Of a stretch of DNA of 64,000 nt, positions 37,401 through 45,669 are shown one piece after another; position 1 is the stretch's first letter; each line of letters begins with the position of its first letter. This DNA is from Derxia lacustris (GTDB lineage Bacteria > Pseudomonadota > Gammaproteobacteria > Burkholderiales > Burkholderiaceae_E), in assembly GCF_002105195.1 (NCBI RefSeq), contig NZ_MUHU01000025.1:248001-312000 (forward strand). The letters run 5' to 3'. The translations under genes and the position numbers were made by a program. Under the pieces are notes generated by a model. It searched no databases. It saw only the letters and a list, made by a program, of their open reading frames with translations, and was not told the origin of the DNA.

Positions 37401-37640
37401 GAACCGAAAAGCGGCTGGGCGGGTGGCGGGCGGGGCGCTCATTCGTGAGCGCCGAGCGCAGGTGGCAGGCGCCGGTGAACGCCGCAGGCGTTCAGGTCCG
37501 CATGTCTGAAGCCCCGAAGGGGCTGAGTTGGCGGACCGGCCGGCGCCTGCTGCCGGAGCGAAGGGCAGCCGCCGCGTCCAGCGGCGGCCGCTCGCGTTTG
37601 AGCGCCCCGCCCGCCACCCGCCAAGCCGCAGCAACCTCGA
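37401..37640 (-). repeat. Palindromic post-stop element, copy B
   Basis: The minus-strand copy of the element at 36961-37203. It begins directly after the stop codon of the permease gene (37641) with a lead 9/11 identical to that of copy A. The 31-nt arms (37599-37629 and 37411-37441, one mismatch) flank a core about 90% identical by eye to copy A, and TTTTCGGTTC closes it (37410-37401). The outer arms differ in sequence from those of copy A while remaining self-complementary. Confidence 0.85.
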
Positions 37641-38675
37641 CTAAACGAGCCTGACCCGCACCAGCTCCGACTTCACAAACGCATACACGACCGGCGCCGC
37701 CACCAGCCCGCCAATCCCCCACACCGCCTCGAACGCCAGCATCGCCGCCAGCAGCTCCCAGGCATGCGCATGCACCCGCCCGCCGATGATCCGCGCGTTC
37801 AGGAAGTACTCCAGCTTGTGGATGAAGATCAGATAGCCGAGCGACGCCGCCGCCGTCACCGGGTGGTGCGTCAGCGCCACCAGCACGATGGCCGTGTTGC
37901 TGATGAGATTGCCCGCCACCGGGATCAGCCCGATCACGAAGGTGAAGACGATCAGCGTCTTGAGCAGCGGCAGCTGCACGCCGAACAGCGGCAGGATCGC
38001 CACCAGATAGATCGAGGTCAGCGTGGTGTTGATGGCCGAGATGCGGATCTGCGCAAAGATCACGTTGCGGAAGGCGCTGCCGAAGGCGCGCAGGCTGTGC
38101 TGGAGCGCGCTGGCCAGCGGCCCGCCGCGAAAGTCGCCCGAGGCTTCGCGCAGCGACACCATCGCGCCGACGATCATCCCGATCAGCAGATGCACCACCA
38201 GCATCCCGGCGCTGCGGCCGGCCAGTTGCAGCTCGGCGGCATGGCTGCGCAGCAGCTCGGCGCCGCGCTCGCGCAGCTCGTCGAGGCCGTCGGGCAGATA
38301 GCCGGCCCATTGCTCGGGCAGCGCGTCGCGTACCTGATCGAGCACCTCGGCGCTGCGCGAGATCACGTCGGCCATCGCCGGCCCGCGCGCAAACGCGATC
38401 AGCCCGAGCCCGGCCGCCACCAGCGCGCCGACCACCACCGTGGTCATGCCGCCGATCACGATCACCTTGCGCCGGCCGCGTCGCTGCTGCGGTCCGTGGC
38501 GCGCCAGCAGATGCACCAGCTCATGCACCAGACAGCCGGCAAACAGCGCCGCCAGCAGATGGAAATGCAGCACGAAGGCCAGTCCGGCCAGCGAAAGCCC
38601 GAAGCCGATGGCCTCGCAGCGCGTGAAACCGACCTTGCCGTCCGGCGACACTGCGGCTTGCTCGACAGGAATCAT
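37641..38675 (-). CDS. AI-2E family transporter (PerM-type permease)
   Basis: A 344-residue membrane protein with about seven hydrophobic segments. The family signature is clear in the C-terminal half: FVIGLIPVAGNLISN, then the LEYFLNARIIGGRVHAHAWELL stretch. The family includes the AI-2 exporter TqsA and Na+/H+-antiporter-like proteins, so the actual substrate is unknown. The hydrophilic loop after the second helix (AEVLDQVRDALPEQ) is typical. The gene is convergent with nadE and followed by palindromic element copy B. Confidence 0.85.
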   Translation of the reverse strand: MIPVEQAAVSPDGKVGFTRCEAIGFGLSLAGLAFVLHFHLLAALFAGCLVHELVHLLARHGPQQRRGRRKVIVIGGMTTVVVGALVAAGLGLIAFARGPAMADVISRSAEVLDQVRDALPEQWAGYLPDGLDELRERGAELLRSHAAELQLAGRSAGMLVVHLLIGMIVGAMVSLREASGDFRGGPLASALQHSLRAFGSAFRNVIFAQIRISAINTTLTSIYLVAILPLFGVQLPLLKTLIVFTFVIGLIPVAGNLISNTAIVLVALTHHPVTAAASLGYLIFIHKLEYFLNARIIGGRVHAHAWELLAAMLAFEAVWGIGGLVAAPVVYAFVKSELVRVRLV

Positions 38676-38787
38676 GAATGCGACCGAAAGCGCCTCGAAG
38701 GCAGGGCCGCCATGGTAGTGCCGCGGGCGGACAAGTCTGCCCAGGGCGAGGTGACGGATGTTGCCGAAGCTGTCGCCGGCGCGGCGC

Positions 38788-39786
38788 TCAGTGCGGCGTG
38801 AACAGCCGCGTGAGATCGCGCCTCAGCTTGATGCCGGCGAGCGCATACGGCCCGCCGTCGAGGCCGTGCTCCAGCACCTTGTCGCGCTGGCCGGCGCGCA
38901 GCATCAGCACCAGCTCGGTGGCCTGCCGATGCAGTTCGGCATTCCACATCAGCACATCCTCGTAGGCCGGATGGGTCACGAAGCGCTGGCGACCGTCGTT
39001 GGCCAGCCAGATGCCGAGCGCCGACATGTCGCTGCGGCCGACCACCGCCGGGTCGAGCTCGCCGTCGCGGCCTTCCTCGATGGCGGAGCGGAACTGCGCC
39101 TTCCAGCGCATCAGCAGCTCGACCGCGCGGGTCAGGTCCATCGCGCCGTCCTGCGGCTGGGCATGGGCGCCGCCGGGTCGCGTGACCGGCCCGGCCGCCG
39201 CCGTCGACGCGCCGGCGCGGGTCTGCGGCGCGGGCGCCGGCACCGGCGCCGGCTCGGCCGAGAACACCCGCTTGAGCCAGCCGCCAAAGCCCTTGGACGG
39301 CGCTGCCGGCTGGGTCTGGGTCGCCGTGCCGCCGAAGAAGCGCGCGAAGAAGCCGGCCCGGCTGCCGCGCACATCCTCGTGCAGATGGCGCTCGTACTCG
39401 CCGAAGTCGCGGTCGGCGCGCTGGATGTGGCTGACCAGCCAGTCGCTCAGGAAATTGACGATGTCGAGTTCGAGCGGAAAGCCGGCCTGGAGCCGCTGCT
39501 TCTCGATGCGCACCCGCGCCACGAAGTCGTCGTGCTTGGTCTTGTGCGACGGGAAATCGGGATAGCGCGCATGCAGCATGTAGCGCTCCTCGTCGGCAAA
39601 GTGCAGCACCGTGTAGTGCTCCAGCGCATCGACGATCTCGCGCACCTCGGCCGAGCTGGCGTGATGCAGGGCCGCCTCGTAGACCCGGTTCACCAGCTCG
39701 AACAGGCCGCGATGCTGCTCGTCCACCTCCGGAATGCCGACGCTGAACTCGTCGCTCCAGTGCACAAGGGCGTTGATGCTGTCCAT
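38788..39786 (-). CDS. Bacteriohemerythrin fused to a degenerate CZB-like domain
   Basis: A 332-residue protein. Residues 1-135 are a hemerythrin four-helix bundle with all seven di-iron ligands: His25, His62 and Glu66 (HFADEE), His81 and His85 (HKTKH), His120 and Asp125. A Pro/Ala-rich linker (about 150-215) leads to a chemoreceptor-zinc-binding-like domain (221-305). The core LLMRWK, SALGIW and AELH match that fold, but only one of the four zinc ligands remains. The first half should bind O2 or NO. The protein is soluble and divergent from the YegD-like gene. Confidence 0.82.
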   Translation of the reverse strand: MDSINALVHWSDEFSVGIPEVDEQHRGLFELVNRVYEAALHHASSAEVREIVDALEHYTVLHFADEERYMLHARYPDFPSHKTKHDDFVARVRIEKQRLQAGFPLELDIVNFLSDWLVSHIQRADRDFGEYERHLHEDVRGSRAGFFARFFGGTATQTQPAAPSKGFGGWLKRVFSAEPAPVPAPAPQTRAGASTAAAGPVTRPGGAHAQPQDGAMDLTRAVELLMRWKAQFRSAIEEGRDGELDPAVVGRSDMSALGIWLANDGRQRFVTHPAYEDVLMWNAELHRQATELVLMLRAGQRDKVLEHGLDGGPYALAGIKLRRDLTRLFTPH

Positions 39787-39974
39787 GAAAAGCCTCGCGG
39801 AATCGAATGCGGCCGAGCATCCCGGCTTGCCGCCATATGGCGCTTGATACCGCGCAATCCGAGAAAGTCAGTCAAGTGACGGATTTCACGGAATTTGATG
39901 ACAGGCGCGAGTGCCGACTTCTGCGGGCGCGCTGCTAGTCTTGCGCGCCCTCCCCTCCTCCTGACGACTGGCCC

Positions 39975-41237
39975 ATGAGCTACTGCGCAATCGACTTCGG
40001 TACCTCCAACTCGGCGGTGGCGCTGCCTGCGGCCAATCCGGGGTCGGCGCAGCCCGGCCGGCTGGTGCCGCTGGAGAACGGCGCGGTCACGCTGCCGACC
40101 GCCGTCTTCTTCGATGCCGACAACCAGCGCATCGAATACGGCCGCGCGGCGGTCGCCGCCTACATCGACGGCATCGACGGCCGGCTCATGCGCTCGATGA
40201 AAAGCATCCTCGGCTCGGACCTGATCGACCGCACGACCGACATCGGCGGGGGGCGCGGCCTGCCTTACGTGGACATCATCGCCACCTTCCTGCGCCATCT
40301 GAAGGCCCGCGCCGAGAGCGCCGCCGGCCATGAAATCCGCAGCGCAGTGCTCGGCCGGCCGGCCTTCTTCGTCGACGACGATCCGGTGCGCGACCGCGCC
40401 GCGCAGGACGCGCTGGAGGGCGCGGCGCGCAGCGTGGGCTTTCGCGACATCGCGTTCCAGTTCGAGCCGATCGCCGCCGCCTTCGACCATGAATCGCGGC
40501 TCAGTCATGAGGAAGTGGTGCTGGTGGTCGACATCGGCGGCGGCACGTCCGACTTCTCGCTGGTGCGCGTGGGGCCGGGGCGTGCCAGTCGGCTCGACCG
40601 CTCGGACGACCTGCTCGGCCATCACGGCGTGCATGTGGCCGGCACCGATTTCGACCGCCGCGTGGCGCTGGCCAGCGTGCTGCGGCCGCTCGGCCACGGC
40701 AGCAACGGCCCCGACGGCAAGCCGGTGCCGAGCAGCGTGTATTTCGATCTGGCCACCTGGCACCTCATCAACACGCTCTACAGCCCGCGCCGGCTGGCCG
40801 ACTTTGCCGGCACCAAGCATCTGTACGCCGACCGCGCCCAGCACGCCCGCCTGATGCGCGTGCTCGAAGACCAGCTCGGCCACGCCCTGCTCGGCATCGC
40901 CGAAGACGCCAAGATCGCGGTCGCTGCCGGCGGCGCAACCCAGATCGACCTGTCGCTGATCGAGCGCGAATTGAGCGTGGCCTTCGACGAAAGCCAGCTG
41001 GTGCAGGCGGTCGAAGGCGAGATTGCGCGGATCGTCGCGGCGGCGACCGAAACCGTGCGCATGGCCGGGCTGCGACCGGAGGATGTGGATGCGCTCTATT
41101 TCACCGGTGGCTCGACCGGATTGCGGCTGCTGGTGGATGGGATTTGCGCCGGGTTTCCGGCGGCCAAGGCGGTGACCGGCGACCGGTTTGCGAGCGTGGC
41201 GGTGGGCTTGGGGATTTATGCGGGGCGGGTGTTTTGA
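39975..41237 (+). CDS. YegD-like Hsp70 family protein
   Basis: A 420-residue ATPase of the actin/Hsp70 superfamily without the Hsp70 substrate-binding domain. Phosphate 1 is AIDFGTSNSAVAL, phosphate 2 is VVDIGGGTSDFSLV, and the adenosine motif is LYFTGGSTGL. The size and the GTSNS variant fit the YegD group, whose role is poorly known. It is divergent from the bacteriohemerythrin gene with 188 bp between them. The start ATG 39975 has no strong ribosome binding site but matches the conserved N terminus. Confidence 0.88.
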   Translation: MSYCAIDFGTSNSAVALPAANPGSAQPGRLVPLENGAVTLPTAVFFDADNQRIEYGRAAVAAYIDGIDGRLMRSMKSILGSDLIDRTTDIGGGRGLPYVDIIATFLRHLKARAESAAGHEIRSAVLGRPAFFVDDDPVRDRAAQDALEGAARSVGFRDIAFQFEPIAAAFDHESRLSHEEVVLVVDIGGGTSDFSLVRVGPGRASRLDRSDDLLGHHGVHVAGTDFDRRVALASVLRPLGHGSNGPDGKPVPSSVYFDLATWHLINTLYSPRRLADFAGTKHLYADRAQHARLMRVLEDQLGHALLGIAEDAKIAVAAGGATQIDLSLIERELSVAFDESQLVQAVEGEIARIVAAATETVRMAGLRPEDVDALYFTGGSTGLRLLVDGICAGFPAAKAVTGDRFASVAVGLGIYAGRVF

Positions 41238-41395
41238 CCGGGGTTTTTGACATCGACGACGCTTCAAGGTCAGTCACGTCAAAAAACTTCTTCTTTCATA
41301 TCAATCGCTTGCCCGCGTACCGTTCAATTCGAATTGACAGGCGACGCCTGATTTGACGCCGTCGCGTCAAAAAACCGGCTGCTTTGACACCGGTA

Positions 41396-41887
41396 TCAGC
41401 CGGCCAGAAAGTAGCGCGCGCTCCTGAGCCGGCCAGCGATGCGCACCGCACCGGCAGCCATCAGCTCGCTGAGTACAGAACGCAGTCGCCGACGCGGAAT
41501 TTCCTCGCCGATGCGCCGGTGAACGTCGCCGATGGGCGAGCCCGGATAGCGCCCCAGGTCTTCCAGCACCAGCGCGCGCAGACGGTGATCCTCGATGCGC
41601 TTGAGCGTCGTCACTGCCGGAAAGTCGAGCGTGCGCAGCAGCTCGGGCTGCACCGCGACGTTGACCGTCAATTCGCCCAGACGCCGCCGCAATGCGTCGG
41701 GCAACTCCGGCGGAATGCGCTGCCCCTGCGGCGGCAGTTCTTCGCCGTCCCCGATGCCGATGAGCAACCGGCCGCCAAGCGCGTTGGCGAAGGCCACGCA
41801 GTCCTTGGCCAACTCGGACCAGTCGGCCGTCTTTCCGGTGACAGCGCGGAGCGACTTGCGATCTGGAAGCTGGCCTTCGAGGCTCAC
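41396..41887 (-). pseudogene. AlbA_2-type ATP-binding protein, internally deleted
   Basis: Starting at the GTG at 41887, the first ~90 residues match an AlbA_2 domain (TADWSELAKDCVAFANALGGRLLIGIGDGEE in parts). The sequence then jumps at about residue 95 to what looks like the winged-helix C terminus of the same kind of protein (HRLRALVLEDLGRYPGSP, then IPRRRLRSVLSELMAAG). Proteins of this type are usually several hundred residues long, so a large in-frame internal deletion is likely. A 35-codon frame overlapping upstream (ending LPDEAAA at 41886) may be the tail of a lost partner gene. The fragment could still be translated as 163 residues. Confidence 0.55.
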
Positions 41888-42081
41888 GCGGCGGCCTCGT
41901 CGGGCAGGGGAATGCAGGGAATGTCGAGCTGGCCGGACATGAGTTCGAAGGACGGAAGAGGGTTGACCGGGGAGTTGCTGATGTTGCCGTATCACCCTTT
42001 ACCACGCCGCGCGCCAGTGGCCGCGCTTGCAGCCACCGATCCGCGTTGCCGCCGCGCAGGCCCGATTTGCCCGGCCCGCAA

Positions 42082-43398
42082 TCACTCCCGCACCGGCTCC
42101 GGCACTGCCTCGATCCGCCCGAGCAGGAACGTGAATGCCGCCATCCCGATCAGCAGCACGATTCCCGCCACCAGAAACGCATTCGCGAATGAATTGGTCG
42201 AGCCGACGATATAGCCGGTGACGATGGGCGCCACGCCACCCATCAGATTGTTGGCGAAATTCATGATGCCGCCGACCGTGCCGGTGCCGCCTTTCGGCGC
42301 AATCAATGACGGCAATGACCAGCCGACCGGCGCGGCGGCCGCCAATCCCGACAGCGCAATTGAAATCCACACGATGGCAATCGTCGGATCGGTGGTGGTC
42401 GTGGCGCCGAATACCGCAAGGCCACAGGCCATTCCACCGAGCAGCACGCCTTTTCGCACCCGGGTTTCGTCATGGCCGCGCGCAATCAGATGGTCGATGA
42501 GCCAGCCGCCGACAATCAGATCGGCCACCGTCGCGCACATCCACGGAATCGCGGCATAGCCGGCCGATTTGAGAATGCTCATGTGCATGGTCTGCACCAG
42601 ATAGCCGGGCAGCCAGGTGAGAAACAGATAAAAGGTATAGCCATAGGCGGCAAAGCCGATGGTCAAACCCCAGACCTTTTTCTGCCTGAGCAGATAGCCG
42701 AGCATTCCGACCGCGCTTTCGGCCGAAACGCCTTCGGGCGTGGCGCCACCATTCACGATGTAATCGCGTTCTTCTCGCGTGAGTTTCGGGTCGGCGCTCG
42801 GGTCGCGGTAAATGAGATAGAACGCGACGAAATAGGCAAAGCTGAGCACGGCGGTAATGCCGAAGCCCCAGCGCCAGCCCAGATGCACGACCGCCAAGGC
42901 AATCAGCGGCACGCCGATCACATTGGAGAACTTGGCGGCGGCATCGAACAGCGCAGTGGCCATGGCACGTTCGCGGCGCGGAAACCAGTAGCCGGTGGCT
43001 TTGGAGCTGACCGGAAAGCCGGGCGCCTCGGCCACGCCGAGGATGGCGCGCGCGGCGAGGATGCCGCCGAGCCCGCCGGCCAGCGCCGTGAGCGTGGAGG
43101 CCACGCCCCACAGGAAGGCGCCGATGCGGCCGATGCGCGTGACGCCGAAGCGGTCGAGCACGACGCCGGTCGGGATTTGCAGCAGCGCATAGGTCCAGAA
43201 GAAGCCGCTGAACAGCAGGCCGAGGTCGGACGCGTCGAGGCCGAATTCCTGCTGGATCTGCGGCGCGGCGACCGACAGGTTGATGCGGTCGAAATAGTTC
43301 ACGAGCACGCCGATGCCGAGCAGGCCGCCGATGCGCCAGCGACGTCCGCCAGCCGGGCGGGCAGGCGCGCTCGCGCCGGTGAGGGTGGTGGTGTTCAT
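42082..43398 (-). CDS. MFS transporter, anion:cation symporter (sugar-acid) type
   Basis: A 438-residue major facilitator protein with 12 predicted helices. The ACS-family marks are visible: NYFDRINLSVAAPQI in helix 1, GVVLDRFG after helix 2, and AEAPGFPVSSKATGYWFPRRERAMA between helices 4 and 5. These proteins import anionic substrates such as galactonate, glucarate or hexuronates with protons. The position directly after gntK makes gluconate or a related aldonate the best guess. The final ~850 bp use less GC-rich codons than the first ~400 bp. Confidence 0.9.
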   Translation of the reverse strand: MNTTTLTGASAPARPAGGRRWRIGGLLGIGVLVNYFDRINLSVAAPQIQQEFGLDASDLGLLFSGFFWTYALLQIPTGVVLDRFGVTRIGRIGAFLWGVASTLTALAGGLGGILAARAILGVAEAPGFPVSSKATGYWFPRRERAMATALFDAAAKFSNVIGVPLIALAVVHLGWRWGFGITAVLSFAYFVAFYLIYRDPSADPKLTREERDYIVNGGATPEGVSAESAVGMLGYLLRQKKVWGLTIGFAAYGYTFYLFLTWLPGYLVQTMHMSILKSAGYAAIPWMCATVADLIVGGWLIDHLIARGHDETRVRKGVLLGGMACGLAVFGATTTTDPTIAIVWISIALSGLAAAAPVGWSLPSLIAPKGGTGTVGGIMNFANNLMGGVAPIVTGYIVGSTNSFANAFLVAGIVLLIGMAAFTFLLGRIEAVPEPVRE

Positions 43399-43464
43399 GC
43401 GAGGTCTCCTCGGGCGGTGCCGCGTTCGGTACGGTCGGTATGTGAGCTGGAATGAGGTGCGGCG

Positions 43465-43980
43465 TCAGGCGGCGGCGCGCGCGGCGAGCCAGCCGAGCAC
43501 CTCGTCGCGCAGCTGGTCGGGGCCGTGGCGCACATCGGCGGTGATGTGGGCTTCGTCGGTATCGGGCGGCTCCAGCGCGGCGAACTGGCTGTCGAGCAGG
43601 CTGAGCGGCATGTAGTGACCTTCGCGCAGCAGCATCCGCTCGGCGATGAGGGTGCGCGTGCCGGCGAGATGGACGAACACGAGGTCGGCGTCGCCCTGGC
43701 GCAGGCGGTCGCGGTAGGCACGCTTGAGCGCCGAGCAGCCGAGCACCATGCGCTCGCCGCGCGCGCGGCCGGCGGCCAGGCGGTCGGCCAGCGCGGCGAG
43801 CCAGCCGGCGCGGTCGGCATCGGTGAGCGCGATGCCGGCGCGCATGCGGGCCACGTTCTCGGGCGGATGAAAGCTGTCGCCTTCGAGCCAGGTGGCGCCG
43901 AGCGCGGTGGCGAGCGCCGCGCCCACGCTGCTCTTGCCGCAGCCGGCGACGCCCATCACGACCAGGTTGGGTGAGTTCAT
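43465..43980 (-). CDS. gntK: Gluconokinase
   Basis: A 171-residue P-loop kinase (GVAGCGKSS at 10-18) that phosphorylates gluconate to 6-phosphogluconate. GDSFHPPENVARMRAGIALTD (in two parts) is the gluconokinase substrate signature. LGCSALKRAYRD and the LREGHYMPLSLLDSQ segment are also diagnostic. The start ATG 43980-43978 lies inside a GntR operator. It sits between gntR and the MFS gene, all on the minus strand. Confidence 0.93.
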   Translation of the reverse strand: MNSPNLVVMGVAGCGKSSVGAALATALGATWLEGDSFHPPENVARMRAGIALTDADRAGWLAALADRLAAGRARGERMVLGCSALKRAYRDRLRQGDADLVFVHLAGTRTLIAERMLLREGHYMPLSLLDSQFAALEPPDTDEAHITADVRHGPDQLRDEVLGWLAARAAA

Positions 43981-43994
43981 GTTTACGTTAACAA
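43979..43994. promoter_or_regulatory. GntR operator overlapping the gntK start
   Basis: ATGTTTACGTTAACAA matches the LacI-type GntR consensus ATGTTACCGATAACAT at 12 of 16 positions, including the central CG. It covers the gntK start codon, so a bound repressor would block transcription or translation start directly. Confidence 0.6.
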
Positions 43995-44004
43995 TCCAAA
44001 GCCG

Positions 44005-44034
44005 CAAAAAAAGCGCAGCACCGAAGCTGCGCTT
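44005..44034 (-). terminator. Intrinsic terminator between gntR and gntK
   Basis: On the minus strand, AAGCGCAGC pairs with GCTGCGCTT around a 6-nt TTCGGT loop (44034-44011) and runs straight into a T-tract (44012-44006). It would stop gntR transcripts before gntK. If gntK is read from the promoter overlapping the operator at 44045-44060, it would act as a leader terminator. Confidence 0.8.
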
Positions 44035-44044
44035 GTGGGAGCAG

Positions 44045-44060
44045 ATGTTAGCGTTATCAA
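44045..44060. promoter_or_regulatory. Second GntR operator
   Basis: ATGTTAGCGTTATCAA matches the GntR consensus ATGTTACCGATAACAT at 12 of 16 positions. It lies 66 bp from the other operator, on the far side of the terminator hairpin. A minus-strand TTGCAA near 44070 with TAACAT inside the operator could be a gntK promoter. Confidence 0.55.
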
Positions 44061-44090
44061 ACGGTTTGCAATGACCGGGATTTCCCGAAT

Positions 44091-45110
44091 TCAGGCGCTG
44101 TCGCGCAGCTTGAGCTCAAAGCCCAGATCGACGCAGGGCGCGGCCGGCGGCTGGCCGGCGATGAGGTCGAGCAGCATCCGCGCCGCCTCCAGCCCGACGC
44201 GTTCGCGCGGCGTGGCGACAGTGGTGAGCGCGGGCGCGGTCCAGGCTGCCGGTTGCAGATCGTTGAAGCCGGCAATCGCGAGCCGGCCGGGCACGTCGAT
44301 GCCGCGCTGGCGCGCGCGGGCCAGCGCGCCGATGGCGAGGTCGTCGTTGCAGCAGAACACGGCGTCGCAGTCGGGCCGGGCGTCGAGGATGCGGTCGAGC
44401 ATCGCGGCGCCGAGCGCCATGCTCGACGGCGCGGGATCGTCGAAGCGCAGGCCGGCGACGTCGAGGCCGGCGGCGGTGAGTGCGGCGAGCCAGCCGTCGG
44501 CGCGCTTGAGCGTGCGTTCGTCGAGCTGGGCGGCCATGAAGGCGATGCGCCGGCGGCCGCTGGCGACCAGGTGATCGGCCAGCGCGCGGCCGGCGGCCAG
44601 CTGCGAGAAGCCGACGCAATGCCGGCCGTCGTCGGCCAGGTCCATCAGGTGGACCGTCGGCAGGCCGTGGCGGTCGAGCCAGGCGCGGCAGTCGGGCGAT
44701 TGCGCGAGGCCGCTCACCAGAATGCCGTCGGGCTTGAATTCGAGATGGCTGCGCAGCAGGCGCAATTCCTCGTCGGCCGAGTAATGGGTGTTGGCGATGA
44801 GGATCTGGTAGCCGGCCGGGCCGAGCACCGCGTCGATGCCGGCCAGCACATCGATGAACACGGTGTTGGTCAGCGACGGGATGAGCACCAGCACCGTCTG
44901 CGAGCGCGCCGCCGCCAGCAGCCGCGCCTGCCGGTTGGGCACGTAACCCATCTGCTCCACCGCTTGCAGGATGCGTTCGCGCAGCGCCTCGGCGACCAGC
45001 GCCGGCGTGTTGAGCGCGCGCGAGACGGTGATGGCGCTGACGCCGGTGGCTTGCGCCACCTCGGCGAGGGTGACGTGGGTGGCGGGACGCGGGCGCGGTT
45101 TGCGGGGCAT
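44091..45110 (-). CDS. gntR: GntR, LacI-family gluconate repressor
   Basis: A 339-residue LacI-family repressor. The N-terminal helix-turn-helix is VTLAEVAQATGVSAITVSRALN, followed by the hinge helix NRQARLLAAARS and a periplasmic-binding-protein-like effector domain (VLVLIPSLTNTVFIDVL). The start ATG 45110-45108 (MPRKPRPRP) gives the usual short basic lead before the helix-turn-helix. Identification as GntR rests on adjacency to gntK and on two GntR-like operators just downstream. The effector is presumably gluconate. Confidence 0.87.
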   Translation of the reverse strand: MPRKPRPRPATHVTLAEVAQATGVSAITVSRALNTPALVAEALRERILQAVEQMGYVPNRQARLLAAARSQTVLVLIPSLTNTVFIDVLAGIDAVLGPAGYQILIANTHYSADEELRLLRSHLEFKPDGILVSGLAQSPDCRAWLDRHGLPTVHLMDLADDGRHCVGFSQLAAGRALADHLVASGRRRIAFMAAQLDERTLKRADGWLAALTAAGLDVAGLRFDDPAPSSMALGAAMLDRILDARPDCDAVFCCNDDLAIGALARARQRGIDVPGRLAIAGFNDLQPAAWTAPALTTVATPRERVGLEAARMLLDLIAGQPPAAPCVDLGFELKLRDSA

Positions 45111-45196
45111 GGGCGGCGGGGTGGCAAAGGGCGGCGCGATTCTGCCAGCGGGGTGGCCGGCTAGGATGCGCCGACCTTCCTCCTCCACCGCACGCC

Positions 45197-45496
45197 ATGG
45201 CCTCGACCGACTACACCACTCTCGCCAGCTCGCTGCGCCCCGCCGACACCGCCGCCGAGCGCTGGGTGCGCCTGACCATCGGCAAGCGCGGGCCGCTCTA
45301 CCGCGCCCATGTCCACGACAGCGGCGCCAGCGGCAAGCCCGAAGCCTCGGCGCTCGACCACACCTGGCAGCTCGCGCTGGTCAACATGCGCGACCGCGCC
45401 AGCGCGCGCGGCATCGCCACCGATGCCGAAGGCGCGGCGCTGCTCGCCGAAGCCATCGCCGAATGCGAGGCGGCGATGACGGCGCGCGGCGGCTGA
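45197..45496 (+). CDS. Small hypothetical protein
   Basis: A 99-residue soluble protein that I do not recognise. It starts at ATG 45197, divergent from gntR with 86 bp between. The sequence is balanced in composition with a predicted beta strand pair (WVRLTIGKRGPLYRAHVHD) and a helical C-terminal half ending in a Glu/Ala-rich helix. There is no signal peptide. The next gene on this strand is 173 bp away, so an operon with it is uncertain. Confidence 0.6.
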   Translation: MASTDYTTLASSLRPADTAAERWVRLTIGKRGPLYRAHVHDSGASGKPEASALDHTWQLALVNMRDRASARGIATDAEGAALLAEAIAECEAAMTARGG

Positions 45497-45669
45497 GCCG
45501 GCGCGCCGGGTTGGCGGCGCACGCGTCGCGCCCACCGGCGACGATCCGCCCAAGCGCGAAATGCCGCACAAACTCCGCGCCCGGTGTTTGCGCTAACAGG
45601 CTGCGGACGCGGGCCCGGCTGCGCAGACTGGCGTCACATCCACAACGAGCGCACCTCCGCGCCGCCGCC

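Noticed and set aside
37004..37654. Several overlapping frames of 60-220 codons across the palindromic elements.
   Set aside because: They arise from the GC-rich inverted repeats, read similarly in several frames, and lack start signals.
41250..41375. TTGACGC-CGTC-GCGTCAA with an adjacent A-run, and a second GTCAAAAAAC copy, as a terminator after yegD.
   Set aside because: The run is A and not T on the plus strand, and precedes the stem on the minus strand; it does not fit an intrinsic terminator in either direction.
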